A stretch of 37,627 nt of DNA from a candidate division WOR-1 bacterium RIFOXYB2_FULL_42_35 (GCA_001771545.1 MEUC01000035.1:1-37627); one strand, 5' to 3'. Positions 13,555 through 21,670 are shown, numbered from the stretch's first letter. Notes: a model not told the origin generated them from the sequence alone. Translations and numbers: made by a program.

Positions 13555-14904
13555 CTAAATTTTTCCTACCACATCCTGGGCAGCTAAAACCAAGGGATAC
13601 ATAGTTGGTGGAGCTGTAAGATGAGGATGCGTTGCCATTTGCAAGGTTTCCAGCTCTGTTGCGGACACTCTTTTTTGTATCGCCAAACCAATAATATTAA
13701 TAATTTCTCCAGCCGAAATTCCACCAACAACCTGTCCTCCCATAAGTATCCCGGACTGCTTAGAAAAAATAAGCTTAACTTTTGTTTTTACTGTTCCTGG
13801 TAACGTAGCCGGATGCTTACTGGGTGCTTCTGCCTGGCCGATTTCAATCTCAAAGCCTTCGGCCTTAGCAGATGCTTCAGTTAGTCCTGCCGAACCTAGA
13901 ACTAACCCGTCTACATAAGTAGAATAAATGGCAATGGTGCCCTTGTTTTCCCTCACAACTTTTAGTTTATACAAATTAGCTCCTGCCACCCTGGCTTCAG
14001 CAGTGGCGGTGGAAGCAAGCATTACAGGAAGATCTTTTCTGGTGAAGAAATCCCTTTTACCGACACAATCACCAATAGCAAAAATATCCGGATCTATGGT
14101 TCTCATATATTCATCTACCCAAATCCCTTTACCTTTGCCTAAATCCAAACCAGCCGCTTGAGCTAGCTTTGTGTTTGGGGAAGCCCCAATACCCAACACG
14201 ACCATGTCAGCAGGAATAGTTGTTCCATCAGAAAGGCGGACTTCTGAAACCTTATCTTGACCTAAAACCTCTGCTACTTTTGTGTTGAGCGATAGCTTAA
14301 CGCCTTTGGTCTCGAGTTTTTGTCGTACCAGTTCTCCAAAGTCAATATCAAAGGAGTTCATCAGAAGATAAGGAAATGCTTCGACAAGGGAGACATTTTT
14401 CCCTTTGATGCTAGAAAACTCATCGGCAAATTCAATACCGATAAAGCCACCGCCAATAATAACAATATTCTTGGCCGCGGCCAGCTTATCTTTTAAGCCT
14501 TTAAGGTAAGACATTTCCTTATATATCGGAAAAACATTTTCCTTATCCAAACCTTTGATCGGAGGCAAAATCGGGTTTGCCCCCATGGCCAGGATCAACT
14601 TTTCATAAATTAAAGTTTTTCCTGCCTTAGTTTTAACGCTTTTTTCCTGCCGCAGGATTTTTATAACCTCATCAACCATAAGGCCAACATTATTTTTTTC
14701 CAGCGGGGCATTGCCCATAGCATTTTCTTCTGGATTCTTTAGGGTTTCAAACATATAAGGGATACCACAGGGAATAACACCTTTTTCTATGTTTTTAATT
14801 AACAGGATCTTTTTGTCGGGATAATATTTGCGTGCAGTTGTAGCGCTAATTATTCCGGCTGGTCCTCCGCCAATTACAATCACATCATATTTTTGATTTT
14901 CCAT
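13555..14904 (-). CDS. FAD-dependent pyridine nucleotide-disulfide oxidoreductase (NADH oxidase / CoA-disulfide reductase-like)
   Basis: A 449-residue two-dinucleotide-binding flavoprotein. FAD motif GGGPAG lies at about 12-17 and a redox Cys is in 'VIPCGIPYMF' (about 46), the spacing found in NADH oxidases and CoA-disulfide reductases. A second Rossmann motif GGGFIGIEFA is near 160, and 'DIFAIGDCVGKRDFF' is the second FAD contact. The C-terminal dimerisation domain begins near 330 ('IYSTYVDGLVLGSAGLTEASA'). It likely transfers electrons from NAD(P)H to a disulfide, sulfur or oxygen; the substrate cannot be told. Its place inside the ORP-like operon suggests redox support for cluster chemistry. 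Confidence 0.82.
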   Translation of the reverse strand: MENQKYDVIVIGGGPAGIISATTARKYYPDKKILLIKNIEKGVIPCGIPYMFETLKNPEENAMGNAPLEKNNVGLMVDEVIKILRQEKSVKTKAGKTLIYEKLILAMGANPILPPIKGLDKENVFPIYKEMSYLKGLKDKLAAAKNIVIIGGGFIGIEFADEFSSIKGKNVSLVEAFPYLLMNSFDIDFGELVRQKLETKGVKLSLNTKVAEVLGQDKVSEVRLSDGTTIPADMVVLGIGASPNTKLAQAAGLDLGKGKGIWVDEYMRTIDPDIFAIGDCVGKRDFFTRKDLPVMLASTATAEARVAGANLYKLKVVRENKGTIAIYSTYVDGLVLGSAGLTEASAKAEGFEIEIGQAEAPSKHPATLPGTVKTKVKLIFSKQSGILMGGQVVGGISAGEIINIIGLAIQKRVSATELETLQMATHPHLTAPPTMYPLVLAAQDVVGKI

Positions 14905-14923
14905 TTTCTTTTTCCTTTCTTTT

Positions 14924-15637
14924 TTATGCGCCCCTGATCAAAGTCTTTGTTACATAAGGCTTGGCAACCTGCGCCATTTCCTCAAGTTTACTCCTTTCAT
15001 AAGCTTTAACGGAGCGCAGAGACTCAGCCCAGGTATGCTCCGGCACAAACTGCTGCAGCACAAATTTTTCTGCGCCGGCAATATGCCTGGCAATATCTTC
15101 AATGTCTCCTGTATCTAAAAGGCTGGCAACCACCGTAGTGCGGAACTCATAAGCAAGGCCGCTGGTCATTATAATTTCGATGCTTTGTTTGATTTTATGC
15201 AAATTAGTTTTTACCCCGGAAAGTTTATCGTACCTTTGGTCCAGCGGCCCTTTAATGTCCATGGCTATATAATCAATTAATTTTTGCTTTATTAAATCCT
15301 GGAGTGTTTCCGGGCTTGTCCCGTTGCTGTCAAATTTAACCAAAAAACCTAAGTTCTTAATGCGCTTAATAAACTCAAGAAGTCCTTTCTTGTTGTGCAA
15401 AGTTGGCTCCCCGCCGGTTAAACAAATCCCATCCATAAAGTCCTTATGTTTGAGGAGCAAATCTTCGATCTTTTCCAGGGGGATAATTTCGTGATGATCA
15501 GGATTTTCAATTAAGCCGGAATTATGGCAAAAGGGGCAACGGAAATTGCAGCGGGGGACATAAATGGTTGCAACTATCTTGCCATCCCAGTCTAAGAATG
15601 AAGTTTCAATTAACCCTCTTATCTCTAGATTTGTCAT
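14924..15637 (-). CDS. nrdG: NrdG2-type radical SAM activase (anaerobic RNR activating protein-like)
   Basis: A 237-residue protein starting MTNLEIRGLIETS; ATG 15637 is preceded by AAAGG, while an upstream start at 15673 would overlap the CGGC gene. The radical SAM cluster motif is PRCNFRCPFCHNSG (about 31-44), followed by 'LTGGEPTLH' and 'KFDSNGT'. The opening and motif order match the family annotated as anaerobic ribonucleoside-triphosphate reductase activating protein (TIGR02495 type). No nrdD is nearby, so another glycyl radical or cofactor target is possible. Confidence 0.78.
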   Translation of the reverse strand: MTNLEIRGLIETSFLDWDGKIVATIYVPRCNFRCPFCHNSGLIENPDHHEIIPLEKIEDLLLKHKDFMDGICLTGGEPTLHNKKGLLEFIKRIKNLGFLVKFDSNGTSPETLQDLIKQKLIDYIAMDIKGPLDQRYDKLSGVKTNLHKIKQSIEIIMTSGLAYEFRTTVVASLLDTGDIEDIARHIAGAEKFVLQQFVPEHTWAESLRSVKAYERSKLEEMAQVAKPYVTKTLIRGA

Positions 15638-15656
15638 TTTAAACCTTTCTTCTTGC

Positions 15657-15986
15657 TCAATGGGTCCAATCAATTATTTTTATGCCTGGTCCTACTCCTT
15701 TTGCGATGCTTTCTTTCATTTTTTCAAAGTGGGGACAGGGAACACCAATTGGATTCCCCCTGCTTATACATGACGCAATAACAACCGCTTCCGCTCCCCG
15801 CTGTACCAGCATTTTTGCCCGTGAAACAGCTCTTTTCCCCGGACAGCCGCCACAGGAAACAAAACCAACAATTTCGCACGGCCCTGTCTCGGCAAAGGCC
15901 ATTTTACCCTCGGAAGCAATCTTAAAATCCGTATTCCCCGGACACATGTCTTCAGTTTGCTGGCATCTAATAATACCAATCTTCAT
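15657..15986 (-). CDS. CGGC domain protein
   Basis: A 109-residue protein starting MKIGIIRCQQTED, with AAAGGAG 5 nt before the ATG at 15986. It carries the CGGC signature in 'VSCGGCPGKRAV' and further cysteines in 'RCQQTEDMCPG', 'ASCISRG' and 'PCPHF'. The family is small, Cys-rich and presumably metal-binding, frequent in anaerobes; function is not established. It lies between the methyltransferase and nrdG-like genes of the operon. Confidence 0.8.
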   Translation of the reverse strand: MKIGIIRCQQTEDMCPGNTDFKIASEGKMAFAETGPCEIVGFVSCGGCPGKRAVSRAKMLVQRGAEAVVIASCISRGNPIGVPCPHFEKMKESIAKGVGPGIKIIDWTH

Positions 15987-15987
15987 G

Positions 15988-16659
15988 CTAGCTCCTTTCA
16001 TTTTTTGCCCTTACTATAATCCCAACAAACGCGCCATAAGGCAATTTTAGCCTGGAAAACAACCTCTCTAACCATAACCTGAAGTTAAATAAAAAACCAT
16101 TATTAATTAAAGGGAGATACAAAACCGCTCTCCATTTAATTTCCCTTTCTTGGCCTAAAAAACTAAATATTTCTTTTAAAGTATAAGAATGTGCCTCTTG
16201 CCAGATTTTTTTGTCGCTTTTTTTTCTTCTCCAGGCCAGATAACTATTTTTATTAAGTATCCCCAGGAAAACTTTATCCTTGCTTACTCTAAAAGCTTCT
16301 CGCAAAGCCTGTTTGGGGTTAGCAATAAATTCCAAAACCGTTATCATGGCAACCAAATCAAAGCTACGATCGGCAAAAGGCAATTTATACGCGTCACCGG
16401 CTTTAAAATCAACTTGGAGATTGCCATATTTTTCTCTAGCCAAATGTAGCATATCAGGGGAAGTGTCTAAGGCGGTAACTTCTGCTCGCAATTTACTAAA
16501 ATAAGCAGAAAAATGGCCTGTGCCACACCCAATCTCCAAAACCTTATCTCCTGGCAGGATATTACAGAGTTCAGAGATTACTTCTTTCTCGAGAACATCC
16601 ACAAATTCACCCTTGGGGGTTGTGTACCAAGCTTCATATTCTTTTGTGTTAATTTCCAT
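15988..16659 (-). CDS. Class I SAM-dependent methyltransferase
   Basis: A 223-residue protein from ATG 16659 (MEINTKEYEAWYTTP), which overlaps the stop of the J-domain gene as TAATG; a start at 16713 would lie within that gene. Motif I is 'VLEIGCGTGHFSAYF' (about 39-53), followed by 'ALDTSPDML' and 'FDLVAMITVLEFI'. Substrate is unknown. It resembles the UbiE/COQ5-like broad group. Operon position suggests a link to metal or cofactor chemistry, but it may be a small-molecule thiol or metalloid methyltransferase. Confidence 0.75.
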   Translation of the reverse strand: MEINTKEYEAWYTTPKGEFVDVLEKEVISELCNILPGDKVLEIGCGTGHFSAYFSKLRAEVTALDTSPDMLHLAREKYGNLQVDFKAGDAYKLPFADRSFDLVAMITVLEFIANPKQALREAFRVSKDKVFLGILNKNSYLAWRRKKSDKKIWQEAHSYTLKEIFSFLGQEREIKWRAVLYLPLINNGFLFNFRLWLERLFSRLKLPYGAFVGIIVRAKNERS

Positions 16660-16979
16660 TAACTTTCCCACCCTAACCCCCAAGTAGGATCCTTGCCAAA
16701 GCGCGACATCCAAAACTCCCTTTGATCATCATCGGGTGTTTTTTGCTTGGTAAAAGAATAACAATACCCATCAACAAACCTTAAAACAACCTCGTAGGCA
16801 CTATTAATTTCTTTCATCTTTTCATGACAAATATTTTGATCTTTTTTCTTGCATTTATCAGGATGCCACTTTTTGCTCAAATTCCGATAAGCCACTTTTA
16901 TCTCTCTTAATGTGGCCTCTTCTTCCAGTTCTAGAATCTTTCTAGCTCGATCTATATCATCAAAACTTAGACTAGTCAT
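16659..16979 (-). CDS. Small J-domain (DnaJ-like) protein
   Basis: A 106-residue protein consisting almost only of a J domain. 'DRARKILELEEEATLREIKVAYRNLSKKWHPDKCK' contains the invariant HPD, and 'MKEINSAYEVVLRFV' forms the fourth helix. No Gly/Phe or zinc region follows, and the tail is short (YSFTKQKTPDDDQREFW). It would recruit an Hsp70 to a specific client, perhaps the cluster-scaffold proteins of the operon, as with HscB for IscU; that is inference. Confidence 0.82.
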   Translation of the reverse strand: MTSLSFDDIDRARKILELEEEATLREIKVAYRNLSKKWHPDKCKKKDQNICHEKMKEINSAYEVVLRFVDGYCYSFTKQKTPDDDQREFWMSRFGKDPTWGLGWES

Positions 16980-16981
16980 AC

Positions 16982-17356
16982 TTATTTGCTTTCACCTGTA
17001 CCAAAATGATTATCTACTGACGGACTACCGGTTTCTTTTAATTTCCCTTCTTTGTAAAGCTCTAGGGCTTCCTTTACCGTTCCACTAACTCCAGTAAAAA
17101 CCTTGAGCCCCAGCGAAGATAAGGTTTGAAAGGCATTGGGTCCAACATTACCGGTTAAAATAGCCTTTGCTCCCTCACTGGCCACAAGCTGGCCAGATTG
17201 AATTCCAGCGCCACCGCTACTATCAATATTTGGATTTGGGATAGACTTGAATTCTAAAGTTTCCGGATCAACAATTATAAAATTCTGGCAACGGCCAAAA
17301 CGCGGATCAATAACTGAGTCCAAATTATTACCACTCGCTGTAATACACACTTTCAT
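16982..17356 (-). CDS. NifX/NifB-type dinitrogenase Fe-Mo-cofactor domain protein (ORP-like) 1
   Basis: A 124-residue protein from ATG 17356, preceded by AAAGGAG. Single domain of the dinitrogenase iron-molybdenum cofactor family. 'ASGNNLDSVIDPRFGRCQNFIIVD' at the N-terminus, 'GAGIQSGQLVASEGAKAILTGNVGPNAF' and 'GVSGTVKEALELYKEGKL' follow the MTH1175/orange-protein pattern. Such proteins bind Mo-Cu, Fe-S or related clusters. Two tandem homologues here suggest different cluster partners. It is encoded two bp after its paralogue. Confidence 0.85.
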   Translation of the reverse strand: MKVCITASGNNLDSVIDPRFGRCQNFIIVDPETLEFKSIPNPNIDSSGGAGIQSGQLVASEGAKAILTGNVGPNAFQTLSSLGLKVFTGVSGTVKEALELYKEGKLKETGSPSVDNHFGTGESK

Positions 17357-17358
17357 TG

Positions 17359-17751
17359 CTAGCACTCCTTTTGCTCGGGATGATCGCAAATGGTTTTGTC
17401 AAAACCGTAACCTTTGCCCGCCCCTGGCTGACAGAGAGAAACTCCCCCCTCAAGTTCGCCCTTAACTAATTTATTAACAACTTCCTCAATACTTCCACTG
17501 ATTCCCATAATGGTTTCAATCTTTTGTTCGGCAAAAAGCATTGCAGCCCGTTGTCCCATTCCACCAGCAATAATTTTGGTCACGCCTTGCTCATGCAAAA
17601 ATTTGGGTAAGAAGCCTGGGTGGTGCCCTGGGTTTTGGATAACTTCTTTCGTCTTAACATTGCCATTTTCAACCTCAACAAGTGTAAACTCAGGGCACCG
17701 GCCGAAATGGGCCGATACCTGACCGCTATCGGTTGATATCGCTACCTTCAT
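17359..17751 (-). CDS. NifX/NifB-type dinitrogenase Fe-Mo-cofactor domain protein (ORP-like) 2
   Basis: A 130-residue paralogue starting MKVAISTDSGQVSAHFGRC (ATG 17751, with AAGGAG upstream; an upstream start at 17802 lies inside the DUF5320 gene). Family blocks are 'HFGRCPEFTLVEVENG', 'GVTKIIAGGMGQRAAMLFAEQKIETIMG' and 'SGSIEEVVNKLVKGEL'. It has a C-terminal extension with three Cys (SLCQPGAGKGYGF, ICDHPEQKEC) that the first copy lacks, a possible extra metal site. Confidence 0.85.
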   Translation of the reverse strand: MKVAISTDSGQVSAHFGRCPEFTLVEVENGNVKTKEVIQNPGHHPGFLPKFLHEQGVTKIIAGGMGQRAAMLFAEQKIETIMGISGSIEEVVNKLVKGELEGGVSLCQPGAGKGYGFDKTICDHPEQKEC

Positions 17752-17752
17752 T

Positions 17753-18025
17753 TTACTTTTTCTCCTTTTCCATTTCTGCAATCCGGCTATTGATCTCTTC
17801 ACGCTCTGCTTTAAGGCCTTCTAATTCTTCCTTGGCGCTTGAGTGAGCGAAAAAATTACCTACTGCCCCAAAAGCCCGACCTAAACCCCTGCCCATTCCC
17901 CTACCCCAACCACGGCCAAAACCTCCAGCAACTCGCCGACCACGACCACGCGGCACACAACCACCAACTCCCCAACCAGTTCCTGCTCCTTCTCCTCTTG
18001 GACCGGTTCCATCTCCTCCTGGCAT
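17753..18025 (-). CDS. DUF5320 family protein
   Basis: A 90-residue protein starting MPGGDGTGPRGEG, preceded by AAAGGAGGTGA. The Gly/Arg-rich N-terminal half (a single Cys in GVGGC) is followed by a helical, coiled-coil-like tail (KEELEGLKAEREEINSRIAEMEKE). This arrangement is typical of DUF5320 proteins, which commonly sit beside NifX-like and ferredoxin-MinD genes in anaerobes. Function is unknown. Confidence 0.8.
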   Translation of the reverse strand: MPGGDGTGPRGEGAGTGWGVGGCVPRGRGRRVAGGFGRGWGRGMGRGLGRAFGAVGNFFAHSSAKEELEGLKAEREEINSRIAEMEKEKK

Positions 18026-18026
18026 A

Positions 18027-18674
18027 CTACTCACCTCCTTTAGTCTTTATTTTTTCTGCCACGTAAACCAGCTGACAGTAATCGTCAAATTTTTTAACAG
18101 AAAACCCTTGCTCTTTAAGGTAGACACCAACAATGCCAAAATCACCCTGATGCTCTTCGTGCTGATGACCCTCAGCTTGATGAATTTTTCTAACAATCTC
18201 AAAGCCCTGTCTGTTAAAGTCGGCTATGACCAACTTTTTCTTACAGATGCGCATCATTTCGGCTACAACTGCAAAAGGAGCTTCAAAATGATGAAAAGCA
18301 TTAACTGAAATTACCAATTCAAAACTATTATCAGGATAAGGTAGTTTGGCTGCATCACAAACTAGAAATCCGACTTGTTCTAAACCGCTTTCAGCGGCAA
18401 TATTTAAAACAGCCAACCTTTGCTCTTCTTTGGATATATCAACAGTGAGAAGGCTCGGTGCCTTTTTGGCTAATTGCGCGGCCATATAACCTTTGCCTGT
18501 ACCAATTTCTAAGACCGGGCCTTTTATTGGGCCAACTTTTTTTATCAGGAAAGCTTGGCTTTTGTGACGATCGTACCCATAACTTTTGAATAAAGAAAAC
18601 CGCTCTTCAGCTTTTTTCTTATTCTCCTCAATTTCCGCTGGATCTAATTTTAAATCCTTCCCCTTGATCTCCAT
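18027..18674 (-). CDS. Class I SAM-dependent methyltransferase
   Basis: A 215-residue protein. Motif I is 'VLEIGTGKGYMAAQLAKK' (about 54-71), 'LLTVDIS' binds the ribose and 'FELVISVNAFHHFEAP' is motif IV-like. A His-rich stretch 'HQAEGHQHEEHQG' near 165-178 could bind metal. Overlaps the DUF134 gene by 25 bp. Substrate unknown. A family of such methyltransferases is often encoded with DUF134 and DUF5320 genes. Confidence 0.76.
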   Translation of the reverse strand: MEIKGKDLKLDPAEIEENKKKAEERFSLFKSYGYDRHKSQAFLIKKVGPIKGPVLEIGTGKGYMAAQLAKKAPSLLTVDISKEEQRLAVLNIAAESGLEQVGFLVCDAAKLPYPDNSFELVISVNAFHHFEAPFAVVAEMMRICKKKLVIADFNRQGFEIVRKIHQAEGHQHEEHQGDFGIVGVYLKEQGFSVKKFDDYCQLVYVAEKIKTKGGE

Positions 18675-19000
18675 CTTCTACTCCTCCCTGGCGAACAACG
18701 CGGCGGTGGAACAATATGTTCCCCACCAATAATTTTTAAGGCCTTAGCATTGGTAATTACATCAATGATTTTTTTCCTGCCCGAATAAAGCAACCGCTGA
18801 ATTGTTCCTCTAGAAATATTCATCTTTTGGGCAGCCTGCTCCTGATCCAACTCCTCAAAATCACATAAGCGCATGGCTTCCAGTTCATCCTGCCCAAGGT
18901 CAACTATTTCTAAGGCCGCCAACGGCACAGCCCTGGGCTTATAAAAAGTATCTCCGGAAAAGGGCTGACAACACCGGCCTTTTCTTAGTCTTGGCGTCAT
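18650..19000 (-). CDS. DUF134 helix-turn-helix regulator
   Basis: A 116-residue protein of the DUF134 family. Blocks are 'RKGRCCQPF' at the N-terminus, 'YKPRAVPLAALEIVDLGQDELEAMRLCDFEELDQEQAAQKMNIS' and the recognition helix 'SRGTIQRLLYSGRKKI'. It is sigma-region-4-like. The Arg-rich tail (PPPRCSPGRSRRWRSRGRI) is unusual. As first gene of the operon, directly behind a perfect palindrome on its promoter, it most likely autoregulates the whole ORP-like gene set. A metal or redox signal may act through CxC-type residues, which is speculative. Confidence 0.85.
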   Translation of the reverse strand: MTPRLRKGRCCQPFSGDTFYKPRAVPLAALEIVDLGQDELEAMRLCDFEELDQEQAAQKMNISRGTIQRLLYSGRKKIIDVITNAKALKIIGGEHIVPPPRCSPGRSRRWRSRGRI

Positions 19001-19024
19001 ACCAATATTTTCCTATCATTTGAA

Positions 19025-19067
19025 ATGTGCATATGCACATAATAGCCCTTGGGAATATCTTTGTCAA
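19025..19067 (-). promoter_or_regulatory. Promoter plus 16-bp palindromic operator of the ORP-like operon
   Basis: On the minus strand TTGACA (19062-19067) and TATTAT (19039-19044) are 17 bp apart. The perfect palindrome ATGTGCATATGCACAT (19025-19040) overlaps the end of the -10 box and the start site, ideal for repression. DUF134 (start 19000) is the obvious candidate binder. Confidence 0.8.
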
Positions 19068-19104
19068 GCCTAAATTAACAGGAAAAAACTAAGGCGCGGA
19101 GCGG

Positions 19105-19842
19105 TTAACTGCTTCTTACCTCCGCTTGTGCCGTCTCGTCAAAGGGGTTAGTTCTCATCGCCAAAGAAAACAAATAGGGATAAGCTGTTTTTAAATGTTT
19201 CATGTAAGCTGCCCATTGCCAGGCCAGGTTAAGGTAAATTCTTTTTAAATCAAGCGCCAAGTGCGCCAAATCAGGCTCTGATACTTTTTTTAAGTCTTTA
19301 CGCGAAGACAACTCGTCCGCCAAATGAAAAGTTGCCCATAATAAGTTGGTAAAAGTCTCATGCTCCAATACATTTTGGTTTTCCAATAAACGGATTAAAA
19401 AATCCCTTTTGGGCAAAAGCAGCTGTTTTAAAGCCAAAAGATCAATTTTTTTGGCTTCAACATGATAATGATGTTTTTTTAAGTCTTTTTGTAATTGCTT
19501 AAATTGCTTGTCAGTCCAATCGCCTTGAACCACTAATTCTTGCTTAATCTTAGCCAATTCCGGATCATAATCAGATAAAACAGTTAATAAACTTGTCCCA
19601 ACTTCACTGAAAAATGTGCCAATAATCATGTTGAGTTTTTCAAATTTAGATTTTTTCTCCCTGTTTTCCAGCAGCTGATGAATAATAACCGTAACCAGCA
19701 AAACTTCTATCGGAATAAAGGCAATATCCCCTATCAAATAAAGAAAAATATGGTGCGCATCATGAAAAATTAAAAAATGAGTAAAATAAAGCAACGCAGA
19801 TAAAGCCAGCAAGCCAAAACCAAACAATATTTGCCAGAGCAT
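19105..19842 (-). CDS. Membrane protein of unknown function
   Basis: A 245-residue protein. Two or three membrane segments fall within about residues 1-60 ('ILFGFGLLALSALLYFTHFLI', 'IFLYLIGDIAFIPIEVLLVTVII'), with a HDAHH cluster between them. A long soluble, helical and charged C-terminal region (about 65-245) follows. I do not recognise a family. It is the last gene of the cbiM-PDGLE-ZIP operon, 6 bp after ZIP, hence perhaps NikR-controlled; the His cluster is compatible with metal handling but proves nothing. Confidence 0.6.
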   Translation of the reverse strand: MLWQILFGFGLLALSALLYFTHFLIFHDAHHIFLYLIGDIAFIPIEVLLVTVIIHQLLENREKKSKFEKLNMIIGTFFSEVGTSLLTVLSDYDPELAKIKQELVVQGDWTDKQFKQLQKDLKKHHYHVEAKKIDLLALKQLLLPKRDFLIRLLENQNVLEHETFTNLLWATFHLADELSSRKDLKKVSEPDLAHLALDLKRIYLNLAWQWAAYMKHLKTAYPYLFSLAMRTNPFDETAQAEVRSS

Positions 19843-19848
19843 AAATTA

Positions 19849-20595
19849 CTACCCAATCCCCAACTGCTTAATCCCCCACATAAAAATGATCCCGAGGATA
19901 AAAAGAACAAAGGCCAGGTTAGCTTTAAGTAAATTGGTCTCTTTGTGAAGCTCCGGAATCAGATCAGAAGCAGCAATATAGATAAAACCGCCGGCAGTCA
20001 AAGGTAACAGGGCTGGCGCAAAGCCGGCAATAGCTGAAGATAAATAATAGCCAATTATCCCGCCAAGAACTGCTGTTAAAGCCGACAATAAATTATAAGC
20101 CAGCGCTTTATACTTAGAAAACCCACCATAAATCAAAACAGCAAAATCACCAATTTCCTGAGGGATTTCATGTAAAGCAACTGCCAGGCTAGTCGCAATA
20201 CCCAAAGGAATGCTGATAACAAAACTACCAGCAATTACTAGACCATCAATAAAATTATGCAAGCCGTCACCATAAAGATTAAGATAGGTAAAAGCATGAA
20301 CGTCACAATGCCCCTCATGACAATGGCGCCAGTGTAAAATTCGCTCCAAGAGAAAAAAGAGGGTGAAGCCTAACAGGGTGTAAAGAAATGTATCAGCAGC
20401 TGTTAATTTTTCCAGGGCTTCAGGGAGAAGATGCAAAAAAGCGCCGCCAGCCAAGGCACCAGCCGAAAAACCGACTAAAAGCAGCAAGATTTTATTAAGA
20501 AAGCTCTCCTTAATTGCCAGAGTGACTACCCCGATCAGGGAAAAAAGGCTAATTACTAACGTACTTAAGATAATCCAAACAAGAATCATAATCAT
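19849..20595 (-). CDS. ZIP family metal transporter
   Basis: A 248-residue, eight-helix-type ZIP protein (GufA-like). The TM4/TM5 metal site is visible as 'HNFIDGLVIAGSF' and 'HEIPQEIGDFAVLIYGG', and the inter-helix loop is His-rich ('HWRHCHEGHCDVH'). ZIPs import divalent cations such as Zn, Fe, Mn, Ni or Co. It is 21 bp from the PDGLE gene, occupying the place where CbiQ/CbiO would be expected. Either ATG 20595 or ATG 20589 could be the start. Confidence 0.85.
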   Translation of the reverse strand: MIMILVWIILSTLVISLFSLIGVVTLAIKESFLNKILLLLVGFSAGALAGGAFLHLLPEALEKLTAADTFLYTLLGFTLFFLLERILHWRHCHEGHCDVHAFTYLNLYGDGLHNFIDGLVIAGSFVISIPLGIATSLAVALHEIPQEIGDFAVLIYGGFSKYKALAYNLLSALTAVLGGIIGYYLSSAIAGFAPALLPLTAGGFIYIAASDLIPELHKETNLLKANLAFVLFILGIIFMWGIKQLGIG

Positions 20596-20616
20596 ATGAT
20601 AACATATTTACAAAAT

Positions 20617-20901
20617 TTAGACCTTATTGATAATTGGGGAGCTTTTCTTCTTTAAAACATAAGCAGTCAAGAAAAAAGCTGCTAAAATAATTACAATACC
20701 CGCTAAGCCGGCCAAAGAAGTGGAAGTTCCACCTTCCGTCAAAAATGGCACCGCATAATTAGGCATTGGAGAAATATGATCCAGCCCTTTTTCAGCAAAG
20801 CCGAATTGTTCGGAGACAAAGTCCAAGCCATCAGGATGAGTAGAAGCAAAAAACGCTGCCGCAATAGCAATAATAACTGCTACAAAAAATAGCTTTTTCA
20901 T
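20617..20901 (-). CDS. PDGLE domain protein (CbiN-like)
   Basis: A 94-residue protein: N-terminal membrane segment, 'HPDGLDFVSEQFGFAE' (the PDGLE signature, about 22-37), 'MPNYAVPF' and a second membrane helix near the end. These two-helix proteins replace or resemble CbiN, the accessory subunit of Ni/Co ECF transporters. It lies 6 bp after cbiM. Confidence 0.82.
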   Translation of the reverse strand: MKKLFFVAVIIAIAAAFFASTHPDGLDFVSEQFGFAEKGLDHISPMPNYAVPFLTEGGTSTSLAGLAGIVIILAAFFLTAYVLKKKSSPIINKV

Positions 20902-20907
20902 AAATGC

Positions 20908-21606
20908 CTATTCCTCCCCTTTTAACATGGTTCTAAAAATATTAACCAAAACCACCGTAATTAAGGCTTCGGCAATTCCAATTATCATATGAACTTTAAC
21001 CATGGCAGGAATCACCACAGCAAAAGGAATAGTCCCGGATATTCTCAGAGCCAAGGCACAAACAAAAGAAGCTAAGACAACCGATATCCAGGCAGCCAAG
21101 GAAATAGCCAACCATTCCAAGACATATCTTTTTAGCCAACTATATATATAGTAGCAGCCAAAAGAGGCAAAAACTGCCATGTTGACAACATTTGCTCCCA
21201 AAGCCAGCAAGCCACCATCGCCAAAGAACAAAGATTGAACAATTAAAACCGCGGCAATCACAATCGTACCGGCAAAAGGACCAAGTACAACCGCGGCAAA
21301 TACTCCACCAATCAAATGCCCGGAAGTGCCGTTGCTGATCGGGAAGTTAAACATTTGCGCTGCAAAGACCAGCGCAGCCACCATCCCCATTTTATAAATC
21401 AAACGCTCGCCCTCTCCAGTTAAAACTCGGCGAAAACCACTACTTAAACTTTTCATCCCCTTACCTGCCGCAGCAAAAGCCTCGGCAGGAACAAGAGCAG
21501 TTACCACTTCTCTAACTTTAGCTAGACTAAAAGATAAAGCAACAGCTGCAGCACCCATTAATCCGGCAGCAATTTTGGGATCAAGAAACCCGTCTGGAAT
21601 ATGCAT
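20908..21606 (-). CDS. cbiM: CbiM/NikM-type substrate-specific ECF component for Co/Ni
   Basis: A 232-residue membrane protein with N-terminus [10 protein letters not shown]. The free N-terminal Met-His-Ile motif forms the Co/Ni site in CbiM/NikM. Later '[24 protein letters not shown]' is the family's conserved helix pair. Regulation by NikR nearby favours nickel. Neither the ATPase (CbiO/NikO) nor CbiQ/NikQ is present in the window. CbiMN alone is known to give basal transport in some species. AAAGGAG precedes the start. Confidence 0.85.
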   Translation of the reverse strand: MHIPDGFLDPKIAAGLMGAAAVALSFSLAKVREVVTALVPAEAFAAAGKGMKSLSSGFRRVLTGEGERLIYKMGMVAALVFAAQMFNFPISNGTSGHLIGGVFAAVVLGPFAGTIVIAAVLIVQSLFFGDGGLLALGANVVNMAVFASFGCYYIYSWLKRYVLEWLAISLAAWISVVLASFVCALALRISGTIPFAVVIPAMVKVHMIIGIAEALITVVLVNIFRTMLKGEE

Positions 21607-21633
21607 AGCACCTTTTCTCCTTTCGTGTTACTC

Positions 21634-21670
21634 TTGAATGATTTTATCATCTACTTTATAATATTGTCAA
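21634..21670. promoter_or_regulatory. Overlapping divergent promoters of nikR and cbiM with palindromic operator
   Basis: nikR (plus): TTGAAT 21634-21639 and TATAAT 21657-21662, 17-bp spacer. cbiM (minus): TTGACA 21665-21670 and TAAAAT 21641-21646, 18-bp spacer. The palindrome ATGAT-TTT-ATCAT (21638-21650) covers the spacer of one and the -10 of the other, so one bound regulator would block both. nikR start is about 7 bp after its -10, so its mRNA is probably leaderless. Confidence 0.7.

Noticed and set aside
14924-15637. Radical SAM enzyme as maturase of the Cys-rich peptide
   Set aside because: It lacks a SPASM/RRE extension, resembles NrdG2 and sits in the separate ORP-like operon 10 kb away.
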